Shown here one piece after another: positions 7,627 through 13,467 of a DNA stretch of 13,467 bases. Position 1 is the first letter of the stretch; every line of letters begins with the position of its first letter. The DNA is taken from the NCBI GenBank assembly GCA_031285105.1, contig JAITWV010000265.1, positions 1 through 13,467 of the forward strand, in the 5' to 3' direction. The DNA comes from Streptococcaceae bacterium (GTDB lineage Bacteria > Bacillota > Bacilli > Lactobacillales > Streptococcaceae). Under the pieces are notes generated by a model that saw only the letters and a program-made list of their open reading frames with translations, was not told where the DNA came from and did not search any database. A program made the translations under genes and the position numbers.

Positions 7627-8388
7627 TCATCCATTAAACTTATCAATATCAAATAAACGAGAATGTTTCAATTGATTTAAAGCTCGTATCGAAATGAAAC
7701 AGTTGTTTCCATTACTCATTTCAATCACTCGTTCTTCTTTTTTAATCGCTTGAATATGTTTAGGATTTAGTAAAAATGAACGATGACTACGATAAAAATC
7801 AGGAGCGCTATCTTGTTGGATTGCTTTTAAACTTCCATAAACCTCTTTTGTACTATTGAATAGATGTATAAGTAATTTATGTGGTTTGCTAGATGTTTCA
7901 AAATACACAATTTCATCTAGTGGAACAATCTTGACTAAATCCTCTTCTTCATATTGAAAAAATTGTTGTTCTTCTTTTTTCCCCTGAATAATTCGCTCAT
8001 ACGCAATAGTTAACGAATCAAGCACTCTATTTTTAAAAGTAATTGAATTTTCCTTTTCAATAAAATCCAACACCTCCAAGCGAGATTTCAATGTTTGAAA
8101 TGCAAATTCTAAATGTTGCGTTATGAAGATGATTTTTCCCCTTGCATCATATTTACGGATTTCTTGTGCTAATTTAATACCTGAAATTTCATGATTTAGA
8201 TTAATCCCTAAAAAATAAATGCCAATTTTATCCGCTGAATTTTTTATATAATCTAAAGCGATTTGTGGGTCACTACATGAAAAAATTGATGAAATTGGTA
8301 AATCTTCTATGAAAATATATTTTTTTATAAAGTTTTCTACTCTTTGCCTTTGCTCTTTTTGTTGTTCACAAATAATTACTTGAATCAT
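7627..8388 (-). CDS. AgrA-like LytTR response regulator with degenerate receiver domain
   Basis: A 253-aa two-domain protein of the AgrA/LytTR family. The N-terminal receiver (about 1-125) resembles AgrA over IICEQQKEQR and GIYFLGINL...ISGIKLAQEIRKYD, but the phospho-acceptor Asp of AgrA (FLDIQL) is Gly61 here (FLGINL, codon GGG), and the acidic pair of CEDD is E-Q-Q. The Thr (T90 in IIFITQH) and Lys (K112 in FIEKEN) of the site remain. The C-terminal LytTR domain (about 150-250) keeps residues equivalent to the AgrA DNA contacts: H170 (KPHKLL), N208 (LLNPKHI) and R235 (SIRAL). No histidine kinase is adjacent. It is expected to bind DNA and act without normal phosphorylation; its targets are unknown. 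Start ATG 8386-8388 follows a G-rich box. The gene is followed by the GNAT gene. Confidence 0.93.
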   Translation of the reverse strand: MIQVIICEQQKEQRQRVENFIKKYIFIEDLPISSIFSCSDPQIALDYIKNSADKIGIYFLGINLNHEISGIKLAQEIRKYDARGKIIFITQHLEFAFQTLKSRLEVLDFIEKENSITFKNRVLDSLTIAYERIIQGKKEEQQFFQYEEEDLVKIVPLDEIVYFETSSKPHKLLIHLFNSTKEVYGSLKAIQQDSAPDFYRSHRSFLLNPKHIQAIKKEERVIEMSNGNNCFISIRALNQLKHSRLFDIDKFNG

Positions 8389-8410
8389 CTAATCCCCCCA
8401 GTTTAAGATT

Positions 8411-8440
8411 ACTCTACCATTTATTAGGAAAGTAAATCAA
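8411..8440 (-). promoter_or_regulatory. candidate promoter of the LytTR-GNAT unit
   Basis: On the minus strand, -35 TTGATT (8435-8440), an 18-base spacer, and -10 TAGAGT (8411-8416). It is a moderate match, placed about 25-50 bases before the start codon. Confidence 0.4.
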
Positions 8441-8452
8441 TTCTTTTGTGTT

Positions 8453-8474
8453 AAAACGTTCAAGATGTCGTTTT
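8453..8474. repeat. inverted repeat AAAACG/CGTTTT between divergent genes
   Basis: AAAACG (8453-8458) and CGTTTT (8469-8474) form a perfect 6-bp inverted repeat with a 10-base centre, flanked by GTTA and TTAAC. It lies upstream of the LytTR candidate -35 in the divergent intergenic region and could be a binding site. It does not match the AgrA direct-repeat spacing. Confidence 0.35.
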
Positions 8475-8557
8475 CGTTAACTATTAGTATTTGCTTGACG
8501 ATAAATAGCTTGGATGTTTTTTTAAGAACGGTTTTTATTTTCCCGATTATTTTAGCG

Positions 8558-8563
8558 TATAAT
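8558..8563 (+). promoter_or_regulatory. -10 box for the mini-ORF/membrane protein unit
   Basis: A consensus TATAAT about 33 bases upstream of the ATG at 8596. Only a poor T-rich -35 is visible at about 8534-8540. Confidence 0.45.
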
Positions 8564-8595
8564 AATAGAAACTTATGGAAAGGAAAAAATTTACA

Positions 8596-8643
8596 ATGAG
8601 CTTATTTAAACTTTGGCTTGGTGGATTATTCAACTATATTTAA
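8596..8643 (+). CDS. 15-aa hydrophobic peptide, overlapping start of next gene
   Basis: ATG 8596-8598, preceded by AAAGGA about 11 bases upstream, encodes MSLFKLWLGGLFNYI and stops at TAA 8641-8643. The A of this stop is the A of the next ATG (TAATG). The peptide is hydrophobic with one lysine and could form a short amphipathic helix. It may be a leader that couples translation, a small functional peptide, or the N terminus of the membrane protein cut off by frameshift. The family is not recognised. Confidence 0.45.
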   Translation: MSLFKLWLGGLFNYI

Positions 8644-8900
8644 TGTTGAACATCAAAAAAACTATAAAAGAATTTCAAGAAACAAGCACTTTAAACGAGG
8701 ATTTCTTCTCTTGGTTTCTAATTCGTAAATTGAATTTATTGGGAAAATTAGTTATTAATGCGATTTTGATTCTTTTTTTATGCTATTTCGTTACGAATCT
8801 AGTTTTTATGATAACTTTTTTCAAATATGTCCTTTTACTTAGCATTGTTATTAGTGTGGTTCACTTGTTCAAATATATTTCTTTTGTAATAAAAAAATAA
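8643..8900 (+). CDS. small membrane protein, 85 aa, two predicted transmembrane helices
   Basis: I do not recognise a family. Starting at ATG 8643-8645 the protein has a charged N-terminal third (MLNIKKTIKEFQETSTLNED), then a long hydrophobic stretch at about 31-60 and a second at about 62-82, ending VIKK. This predicts a membrane hairpin. A TTG at 8613 would extend the frame by ten residues but has no ribosome site; the TAATG overlap with the 15-codon ORF is the more natural start. The adjacent frame over 8639-8707 also reads plausibly as protein (FNVEHQKNYKRISRNKHFKR), so an older, longer gene broken by frameshifts is possible. It is divergent from the LytTR regulator. The stop codon lies inside the downstream hairpin. 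Confidence 0.55.
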   Translation: MLNIKKTIKEFQETSTLNEDFFSWFLIRKLNLLGKLVINAILILFLCYFVTNLVFMITFFKYVLLLSIVISVVHLFKYISFVIKK

Positions 8901-8939
8901 GAAGTCTGTATCCAATATTGCAAATACAGACTTCTTATT
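8896..8939. terminator. terminator between convergent membrane-protein and GH1 genes
   Basis: A perfect 16-bp stem: 8896-8911 with 8924-8939, 12-base loop. On the minus strand it is followed by a long T run (the A run at 8891-8897), so it mainly terminates the PTS/GH1 operon. The plus-strand T tract is weak. Confidence 0.88.
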
Positions 8940-8942
8940 CAT

Positions 8943-10382
8943 TTAACCTAAAACTTCCCCATTTGACTCAATAACCTCTTTATACCAATTAAAACTCTTC
9001 TTCTTAAATCGTTTTTTACTACCTTGACCATAATCATCAATATCGACATAAATGAAGCCATAACGCTTGCTCATTTCTGATGATGAACAACTTACTAAGT
9101 CAATTGGTCCCCATGGATAAAACCCAATTAATTCAACCCCGTCGTGAATTGCTTCTTTCATTTGCTCAATATGTGCGCGTAAAAACTCAATACGGTAATC
9201 ATCTTCAATGGTATTGTCTGAGTTTAAATCTTCTAAGAAGCCCATGCCGTTTTCGGTAATCATAATCGGTAATTGGTAACGATCATAAAATAGATTCAAA
9301 GCACTTCTTAAACCAACCGGATCAATTGACCATCCCCAATCATTTGCCGGTAGGTTTGGATTAAATAATGTTTTATGCCCATCAGCAAAGCTTTCAGCCG
9401 AAACAATTTGTGTGTAATAGTAAGAAAATGTGACATAATCCACTGTATTTTTCAAATCTTCTTCATCATTTTCACCAAATTCAATGTTGATGTTACTCTC
9501 TTCTAAGAAACGGTACATGTAATTTGGATATTTTCCACGAACCAATACATCTGGTACAAAGTATTCTAATTGATTTTGACGAACTGAAGCCAATACATCT
9601 TCTGGTTTGTTTGTTGCTGGTGCTGCATGTCCGTAATAAGACATCATGCCGATTTGAAAGCCTGAGTTGATTTGTTTTGCGTTACGAATCACTCGTCCAC
9701 AAGCTACTAATTCATTGTGTAAACCTTGATATTTGGCTTGTGTTAAATTCTCTACTGAATCTGATGGAATTCCTAAGTGGTTAAATGACTCGTGTGTAAT
9801 CATATTCATTTGGTTCACTAAAATCCAGTAACGAACTTTATCTTTGTAACGCTCCATGACAACTTTAGCGTATTTTTCAAAGAATTCAATGGTTTGTCTT
9901 GAATACCAACCATTGTATTTTAACGTTAAGTTCAATGGAATTTCGTAGTGAGACAATGTGATTAGTGGCTCCATACCTAATTCATTTAAGGTATCAAATA
10001 AATCGTCATAATATTTCAAACCTGCTTCATTTGGTGCTTCATCATCGCCATTTGGGAAAATTCTACTCCAGTCAATTGAGGTACGGAATGAATTCATGCC
10101 CATGTCAGCTAACATTTTCAAATCATCTTTATACGTGCGGTAAAAATCAATTCCTTGGCGTTTTGGATAGCGACCAACTTTGTCCTCCATCGCAAATTTG
10201 ATAAATTCCGTATCAACTTCTTTGTTTCCTTTTTTCTTTAAATCAATATCGTCACGAAAAAGGTTAATGTCTGCTACTGACCAACCTTTCCCATCTTCTA
10301 AGAATGCACCTTCTAGCTGGTTAGCTGCAACTGCACCGCCCCAGAAAAAGTTTTTTGGAAATTGTTTTGGATTTGTTTTCAT
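8943..10382 (-). CDS. GH1 6-phospho-beta-glucosidase-like protein with Gln at the acid/base site
   Basis: A full-length 479-aa GH1 protein beginning (MKTNPKQ)FPKNFFWGGAVAANQLEGA. Seen: SFRTSIDWSRIFP (98-110), SHYEIPL (144-150), the nucleophile in ITENG (Glu377), and the phosphoglycoside-binding stretch with S431, K439 and Y441 in KRYGFIYVD. At the end of strand 4, where the family has N-E, this protein reads WILVNQMNM (Asn190-Gln191, codon CAA), so the general acid/base Glu is Gln. Its ATG overlaps the IIC stop by one base (TAATG), with AGGAGA (10392-10397) nine bases upstream, so the two are translationally coupled. It probably handles the 6-phosphorylated beta-glucoside imported by that IIC. 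Whether it hydrolyses ordinary O-glycosides efficiently is uncertain given Gln191. Confidence 0.95.
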   Translation of the reverse strand: MKTNPKQFPKNFFWGGAVAANQLEGAFLEDGKGWSVADINLFRDDIDLKKKGNKEVDTEFIKFAMEDKVGRYPKRQGIDFYRTYKDDLKMLADMGMNSFRTSIDWSRIFPNGDDEAPNEAGLKYYDDLFDTLNELGMEPLITLSHYEIPLNLTLKYNGWYSRQTIEFFEKYAKVVMERYKDKVRYWILVNQMNMITHESFNHLGIPSDSVENLTQAKYQGLHNELVACGRVIRNAKQINSGFQIGMMSYYGHAAPATNKPEDVLASVRQNQLEYFVPDVLVRGKYPNYMYRFLEESNINIEFGENDEEDLKNTVDYVTFSYYYTQIVSAESFADGHKTLFNPNLPANDWGWSIDPVGLRSALNLFYDRYQLPIMITENGMGFLEDLNSDNTIEDDYRIEFLRAHIEQMKEAIHDGVELIGFYPWGPIDLVSCSSSEMSKRYGFIYVDIDDYGQGSKKRFKKKSFNWYKEVIESNGEVLG

Positions 10383-11650
10383 TATGCGATTTCTCCTGTC
10401 GTTTCTTGTTCAACCATTTTCTTTTCATAAGATTTGAAGAATGGGTAGTAAATGCCTAAATAAATGGCGAAATTAACAATTACTAAAATTGCTCCTTTGT
10501 AAGAAGCTGTTGCAATTACGGCTGCAAACACACTTGGTACTGTCCAAACGGCTGCTAGTGGATAACCCATACCTGGAACGATTCCTGAGGTAAAGGCAAA
10601 ATAGGTGACAAATGTACAAATAACTGGCGCAACAACAAATGGAATTGCCAAAGCTGGATTTAATACGATTGGCAAACCAAATAATAACGGTTCATTAATG
10701 TTGAATAATCCTGGAATAAAACTCAAACGTCCTAATTTTTTCAAGAATTTTGATTTTGAAAAGACCATTAGTAAACAAAGACCTAATGTCCCACCTCCTC
10801 CACCAATCCATAAGAAAGTGAAGATAAATGGTTGTACACCGATATTTGGAATTGCTTGACCTGCAGCTACTGCATCCATATTTGCTTGTGAGTTTACTAA
10901 CCAAATTGGTAACATAATTGCTGCTAAAACTTGTGGATGAATACCAAATAACCACATGATACAAGTTAACAATACATAAGTTAAAGGTGCTGCAATTGAG
11001 TTTGATGAAACACTTAACATTGGTGTGATGATTGTTGCGATTAATTCATTCATGTTAAAACCAAGAATGTGTGTGATGAACCAAGTAATCGTCATCGAAA
11101 TAAAAACTGGAATAATTACTTCAAAACTTGCACTTACATTGCCTGGTACTTGATCTGGTAATTTAATCGTAACATTGTATTTTCTACATAAACGCATGAT
11201 TTCAACTGCTAAGATCGAAGCCAAAATCCCTGTAAACATTCCTTCACCACCCAAATATTGCATGCTGATGAATGTGCCATTTTCATTTGAAGTAGTTGCT
11301 AAAGTTACTAAGAAAGTAAAAATTGAAGCAAAACCACCAGAAACGCCGTCTAATTTGTAACTTTCAGCAAGACGCGCCCCAATTCCGTAAGTTGCATAAA
11401 GTGTCAATAATCCCATACTCATGCTAAATGGAATCAATAAATTACCAACCAATTCTGGATTATTTCCCATAAAATCAACATAACTTTGTGGCCATGGGAT
11501 AAATGGAATTAGTAAAAACAATGAACCAATCACGGTAATTGGAATCGTTGCAATCAAACCATCTCTGATTGCAGATAAATGACGCTGGCTTGAAACTTTC
11601 ATCATTACAGGCATCATTTTGTTATTAAGTAAATCTGTGAACTTATTCAT
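10382..11650 (-). CDS. PTS lactose/cellobiose-family IIC permease
   Basis: The membrane channel component of a PTS that moves a beta-glucoside (cellobiose-type) into the cell while IIB phosphorylates it. Seen in 422 aa: about ten hydrophobic segments, the loop LPDQVPGNVSASFEVIIPVF, GIHPQVLAAIMLPIWL, and the family signature NINEPLLFGLPIVLNP that forms the substrate-binding region. Start ATG 11648-11650 (MNKFTDLLNNK) has GGAGG (11657-11661) six bases upstream. The longer in-frame read to 11725 would reach into the promoter and is rejected. No IIA or IIB gene is present nearby, so shared or distant partners are needed. The gene is followed by the one-base-overlapping GH1 gene. Control probably involves the palindrome and cre-like site just upstream. 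Confidence 0.95.
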   Translation of the reverse strand: MNKFTDLLNNKMMPVMMKVSSQRHLSAIRDGLIATIPITVIGSLFLLIPFIPWPQSYVDFMGNNPELVGNLLIPFSMSMGLLTLYATYGIGARLAESYKLDGVSGGFASIFTFLVTLATTSNENGTFISMQYLGGEGMFTGILASILAVEIMRLCRKYNVTIKLPDQVPGNVSASFEVIIPVFISMTITWFITHILGFNMNELIATIITPMLSVSSNSIAAPLTYVLLTCIMWLFGIHPQVLAAIMLPIWLVNSQANMDAVAAGQAIPNIGVQPFIFTFLWIGGGGGTLGLCLLMVFSKSKFLKKLGRLSFIPGLFNINEPLLFGLPIVLNPALAIPFVVAPVICTFVTYFAFTSGIVPGMGYPLAAVWTVPSVFAAVIATASYKGAILVIVNFAIYLGIYYPFFKSYEKKMVEQETTGEIA

Positions 11651-11696
11651 AATGTTCCTCCGTATAAAAATCTTTTCCTTCTGAGCTCTTGCCTTT

Positions 11697-11725
11697 ATAA
11701 TAATCACAAATGTAAGGGAATACAA
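11697..11725 (-). promoter_or_regulatory. promoter of the PTS IIC-GH1 operon
   Basis: On the minus strand, -35 TTGTAT (11720-11725), a 17-base spacer, and -10 TATTAT (11697-11702). The predicted start is near 11690, leaving a leader of about 40 bases. Confidence 0.65.
11711..11724. promoter_or_regulatory. candidate cre (CcpA) site over the PTS promoter
   Basis: TGTAAGGGAATACA has TGTA/TACA half sites and, in either direction, about two mismatches to the cre consensus. It overlaps the -35 and spacer, where CcpA binding would repress in the presence of glucose. It lacks the central CG, so this is tentative. Confidence 0.4.
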
Positions 11726-11735
11726 TTTGATTCGT

Positions 11736-11751
11736 TTTCCAAATTTGGAAA
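11736..11751. promoter_or_regulatory. 16-bp perfect palindrome, probable regulator operator
   Basis: TTTCCAAATTTGGAAA is a perfect palindrome about 10 bases upstream of the -35 box of the PTS operon, centred near -54 from the predicted start. That position suits an activator more than a repressor. The neighbouring RpiR-family gene is the obvious candidate for the protein that binds it (inference). Confidence 0.6.
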
Positions 11752-11753
11752 GT

Positions 11754-11785
11754 AAAAAATCCCCTAAGCATTTTAAGCTTAAGAG
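11754..11785 (-). terminator. terminator after the RpiR regulator gene
   Basis: On the minus strand, CTCTTAAGC (11777-11785) pairs with GCTTAGGGG (11761-11769), including two G-T pairs, with a 7-base loop, followed by a run of six Ts. It separates the regulator from the PTS operon promoter. Confidence 0.75.
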
Positions 11786-11791
11786 ACAAAG

Positions 11792-12559
11792 TTATTTCAA
11801 TAAATTTTTGATTTCCACACCCAAGGCCATAATCCATATTTGAATGACTTTTTGAGAATAGTGATTGGAGCGAAAGAAAAATTCAAACTGGCTAAATTCA
11901 ACAATTTCTTCAAAACAATGTTTCATTTCCTCATCTGCTTGAACCGTTAATAAAAAGTTTGTTGCGTCGATCGTTTCTAACAACTGTTTTTCTTTAACCA
12001 ACCAGCGATTCGTCAGGCTAATAATCAACAAATTTTTCGATTCAAGGATAATATCTTCTAGCAACTCTTTTTTCACTCCACGATTGATTTCATAAACCAC
12101 AATTCCTAGTTGACTTAATAGTTCACGTAAAAAATTGACGGAATTAAACGAATAAGAATTGCCTAATGCGACTATTTTTTTCTCTTCTGCGATGATGGTG
12201 GCAATTCGTTTGATTTGTTCATAATCTAAATGTTTGTAAATTTCTTTTTCAATCGCTCTTTGTGATTCTAGCAAGTCTGAAATGCTCTGGTTTTCCCCTT
12301 CATCAAAAAAGCCAATCGGACTGTATTCTTCAATATCTTCACGCATTTCTTTGAATGATTGATAGCCCAGTCTTTTGCAAAATTTAGTGACTGTTGGAGC
12401 TGTTGTGTGCGAAAGATAGGCGATTTGCTCAATGGTGATGTTTGGAAATTCGTCGATCAAGGATAATAGCGTTTTACAGATATAGTAATTGACGTCTGTT
12501 TTTTGGCATTTGAATAGAAATTCTGATAGACGAATATATATTTTTGATTTTTCGTTCAT
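11792..12559 (-). CDS. RpiR/MurR-family transcriptional regulator
   Basis: A 255-aa regulator with an N-terminal HTH of the RpiR type (about 1-75; NITIEQIAYLSHTTAPTVTK then FCKRLGYQSFKEMR) and a C-terminal SIS sugar-phosphate-binding domain (about 115-250; VALGNSYSFNSVNFLRELL is the first SIS strand-turn-helix, LLIISLTNRW the second). Such proteins sense a phosphosugar and activate or repress adjacent sugar genes; here the likely target is the PTS-GH1 operon downstream. Start ATG 12557-12559 has AAGGAG (12565-12570) five bases upstream. A further in-frame ATG at 12598 lies in the predicted -10 box and cannot be the start. The gene ends at its own terminator, and the PTS operon has a separate promoter. 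The SIS motif is somewhat divergent, so the ligand is unclear. Confidence 0.92.
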   Translation of the reverse strand: MNEKSKIYIRLSEFLFKCQKTDVNYYICKTLLSLIDEFPNITIEQIAYLSHTTAPTVTKFCKRLGYQSFKEMREDIEEYSPIGFFDEGENQSISDLLESQRAIEKEIYKHLDYEQIKRIATIIAEEKKIVALGNSYSFNSVNFLRELLSQLGIVVYEINRGVKKELLEDIILESKNLLIISLTNRWLVKEKQLLETIDATNFLLTVQADEEMKHCFEEIVEFSQFEFFFRSNHYSQKVIQIWIMALGVEIKNLLK

Positions 12560-12593
12560 TTTCGCTCCTTTTTCCCTTTTATTTTCTAAGTTT

Positions 12594-12602
12594 ATCATAT
12601 CA
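12594..12602 (-). promoter_or_regulatory. extended -10 promoter of the RpiR gene
   Basis: On the minus strand, TGA-TATGAT, an extended -10 (TGnTATGAT), with TATGAT at 12594-12599. The -35 is weak. The expected start near 12587 gives a leader of about 28 bases before ATG 12559. Confidence 0.55.
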
Positions 12603-12632
12603 TTTATTGAGGGAAAACAAGACGTTTTTATA

Positions 12633-12641
12633 TGCTATAAT
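12633..12641 (+). promoter_or_regulatory. extended -10 promoter of the second GNAT gene
   Basis: TGC-TATAAT is a consensus extended -10 (TATAAT 12636-12641); no clear -35. It is divergent from the RpiR promoter in a 115-base intergenic region. Confidence 0.65.
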
Positions 12642-12674
12642 TTCTTTAATTACTAAAGAAAAGAGTGGTTTATT

Positions 12675-13100
12675 TTGACGATTATTTTAAAAGAACATCA
12701 ATTTAGCATAGAAGAGTATTTATTTTTGGAAAGTCAAATGGAGGATATGGATGAAACTTCGCCTAAACAAGCGCAAAAATCGTTGAATCATCATATTACT
12801 GCAGTCGCGGCTTTTGATGGGGAGAAAATTGTTGGCATTGGTAGATTAATCGGTGATGCGGCGTTTTATTGGTGCTTGGTGGATATTTGGGTGTTGCCTG
12901 AGTATCAAGGTAAAGGAATTGGGCGAAAAATTGTGCAGTGGTTACTTCAATATATAAAAGAAAATAGCTTGAAAAATACAAGAGTGTCTGTTTTTCTTAT
13001 GGCTGCTTTTGGTAAGGAAGGTTTTTATGAAAAGTTAGGATTTCGCACCCGTCCGCATGAGTATGAAGGTGCTGGGATGAAGTTTGAATTAGATATGTAG
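12675..13100 (+). CDS. GNAT-family N-acetyltransferase, 141 aa, TTG start
   Basis: An acetyl-CoA-dependent acetyltransferase of unknown substrate. Seen: the core VDIWVLPEYQGKGIGRKIVQWLL with the canonical QGKGIG pyrophosphate loop (78-83), a preceding beta strand (AAFDGEKIVGIGRL), and the C-terminal GFYEKLGFRTRP. The best start is TTG 12675-12677, giving (M)TIILKEHQF, with a weak GAGTGG about seven bases upstream; the next in-frame ATG (12738) would remove the first beta strand. The promoter lies about 35 bases upstream. No terminator is seen before the next gene, which has its own promoter. Confidence 0.9.
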   Translation: MTIILKEHQFSIEEYLFLESQMEDMDETSPKQAQKSLNHHITAVAAFDGEKIVGIGRLIGDAAFYWCLVDIWVLPEYQGKGIGRKIVQWLLQYIKENSLKNTRVSVFLMAAFGKEGFYEKLGFRTRPHEYEGAGMKFELDM

Positions 13101-13119
13101 GTTTGGTGAAAAAGCTATG

Positions 13120-13128
13120 TGTTATAAT
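13120..13128 (+). promoter_or_regulatory. extended -10 promoter of the DUF3990 gene
   Basis: TGT-TATAAT is an extended -10 with consensus TATAAT (13123-13128), about 30 bases before the ATG at 13158. The -35 is poor. Confidence 0.6.
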
Positions 13129-13157
13129 TTAATTATTGATTATTAAAAGGAGAGAAA

Positions 13158-13467
13158 ATGAGTAAAATAACTGTATTTCATGGCGGATTTTGTGAAGTGA
13201 TAAATCCTGAAATTAGAATTGGCAGATATACAAAAGACTTTGGGTCAGGTTTTTATTGTACAATTATTCGTGAACAAGCGATTCGGTGGGCTAGAAGATA
13301 TGATACTCCTGTGATTAGTACATACACTGTTCGCATGAATTCAAAACTAAAAATTTTAGAATTCAAAGATATGACTGAAGAGTGGCTAGGTTTTATTATT
13401 GACTGCAGGCACGGAAAAGCACATGATTATGATATTGTCATTGGTGCAATGGCAAACGATCAGGTTT
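13158..13467 (+). CDS. DUF3990-family protein, N-terminal part, cut by window edge
   Basis: ATG 13158-13160 follows AAGGAG (13147-13152) by five bases. The frame stays open to the window end; 103 residues are visible. It begins MSKITVFHGGF and carries RIGRYTKDFGSGFYCTIIREQAIRWARR and ILEFKDMTEEWLGFIIDCR followed by HDYDIVIGAMANDQV. These are hallmarks of DUF3990. The H-G near the N terminus, the FGxGFY segment and the later acidic EEW recall ADP-ribosyltransferase-like folds, and family members commonly sit beside small DUF3791-type genes in what look like toxin-antitoxin or regulatory sets. That is recollection of the family, not shown here. The neighbour that would test it lies beyond the window. 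Confidence 0.8.
   Translation, partial: MSKITVFHGGFCEVINPEIRIGRYTKDFGSGFYCTIIREQAIRWARRYDTPVISTYTVRMNSKLKILEFKDMTEEWLGFIIDCRHGKAHDYDIVIGAMANDQV

Noticed and set aside
8453..8480. AgrA-type direct repeats in the LytTR upstream region
   Set aside because: Several CGTT/GTT motifs occur, but their spacings (12, 18 and 24 bases) do not match the usual 21-base period and the flanks fit the consensus poorly.
8596..8643. AgrD-like signal peptide for the AgrA-like regulator
   Set aside because: The 15-aa product has no Cys or Ser thiolactone/lactone motif and no acidic C-terminal tail, and there is no AgrB or AgrC gene nearby.
10605..11360. Frames opposite and within the PTS IIC gene
   Set aside because: Shadows of a well-conserved membrane protein gene; low-complexity translations with no start signals.
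11651..11725. Longer N terminus of the PTS IIC protein
   Set aside because: It would start upstream of the predicted -10 box and transcription start, while a strong ribosome site precedes the ATG at 11650.
12560..12598. Longer N terminus of the RpiR regulator starting at 12598
   Set aside because: That ATG lies inside the predicted -10 box; the ATG at 12559 has AAGGAG at ideal spacing.
1..13467. CRISPR array, tRNA, rRNA or insertion sequence
   Set aside because: No regularly spaced repeats, no tRNA-like cloverleaf and no transposase or paired terminal repeats were seen on either strand.

Overview
This is a low-GC Firmicutes window, most likely from the Lactobacillales (Enterococcaceae or a near relative). 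The basis is the AT-rich codon use, the strong AAGGAGG-type ribosome binding sites, the tatD-rnmV-rsmA gene cluster, the Firmicutes-type (class II) GalT, the phospho-beta-glucosidase/PTS catabolism genes and an AgrA-like LytTR regulator. The genus is an inference; no rRNA or other marker is present to settle it.

Layout, left to right. (1) 1-605: 3' part of a GH1 6-phospho-beta-glucosidase, closed by an intrinsic terminator. (2) 831-3061, minus strand: the overlapping housekeeping cluster tatD, rnmV, rsmA, with a good sigma-A promoter at 3131-3159. (3) 3277-4170, plus strand: an unrecognised 97-aa protein, then a ClbS/DfsB-family (DUF1706) gene interrupted by an in-frame TAG at codon 17, then a terminator. 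(4) 4222-7005, plus strand: galK and galT of the Leloir pathway, ending at a perfect 16-bp terminator stem. (5) 7038-8388, minus strand: a short gene remnant, a GNAT acetyltransferase and an orphan AgrA-like LytTR regulator whose phospho-acceptor Asp is Gly. (6) 8596-8900, plus strand: a 15-codon mini-ORF overlapping (TAATG) an 85-aa two-helix membrane protein. (7) 8943-12559, minus strand: an RpiR/MurR-family regulator, an internal terminator, then a cellobiose-type PTS IIC and a second GH1 gene that overlap by one base. This GH1 keeps its nucleophile Glu but carries Gln at the acid/base position. (8) 12675-end, plus strand: a second GNAT and the 5' part of a DUF3990-family protein.

How they fit together. 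The PTS IIC imports and phosphorylates a beta-glucoside, using IIA and IIB encoded elsewhere, and the GH1 enzyme handles the 6-phosphoglycoside. The RpiR protein, a 16-bp palindrome upstream of the -35 box and a possible cre site over the promoter are the likely control layer. galK and galT convert galactose to glucose-1-phosphate, but galE and galM are not in the window. tatD, rnmV and rsmA are standard RNA and nucleic-acid maintenance functions.

The points most worth a second look are the Glu-to-Gln change in the complete GH1 enzyme, the phospho-acceptor-less AgrA-like regulator divergent from a mini-ORF/membrane-protein pair, the nonsense codon in the ClbS-like gene, and the palindromic operator candidate. 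I did not find a clearly new multi-gene system.
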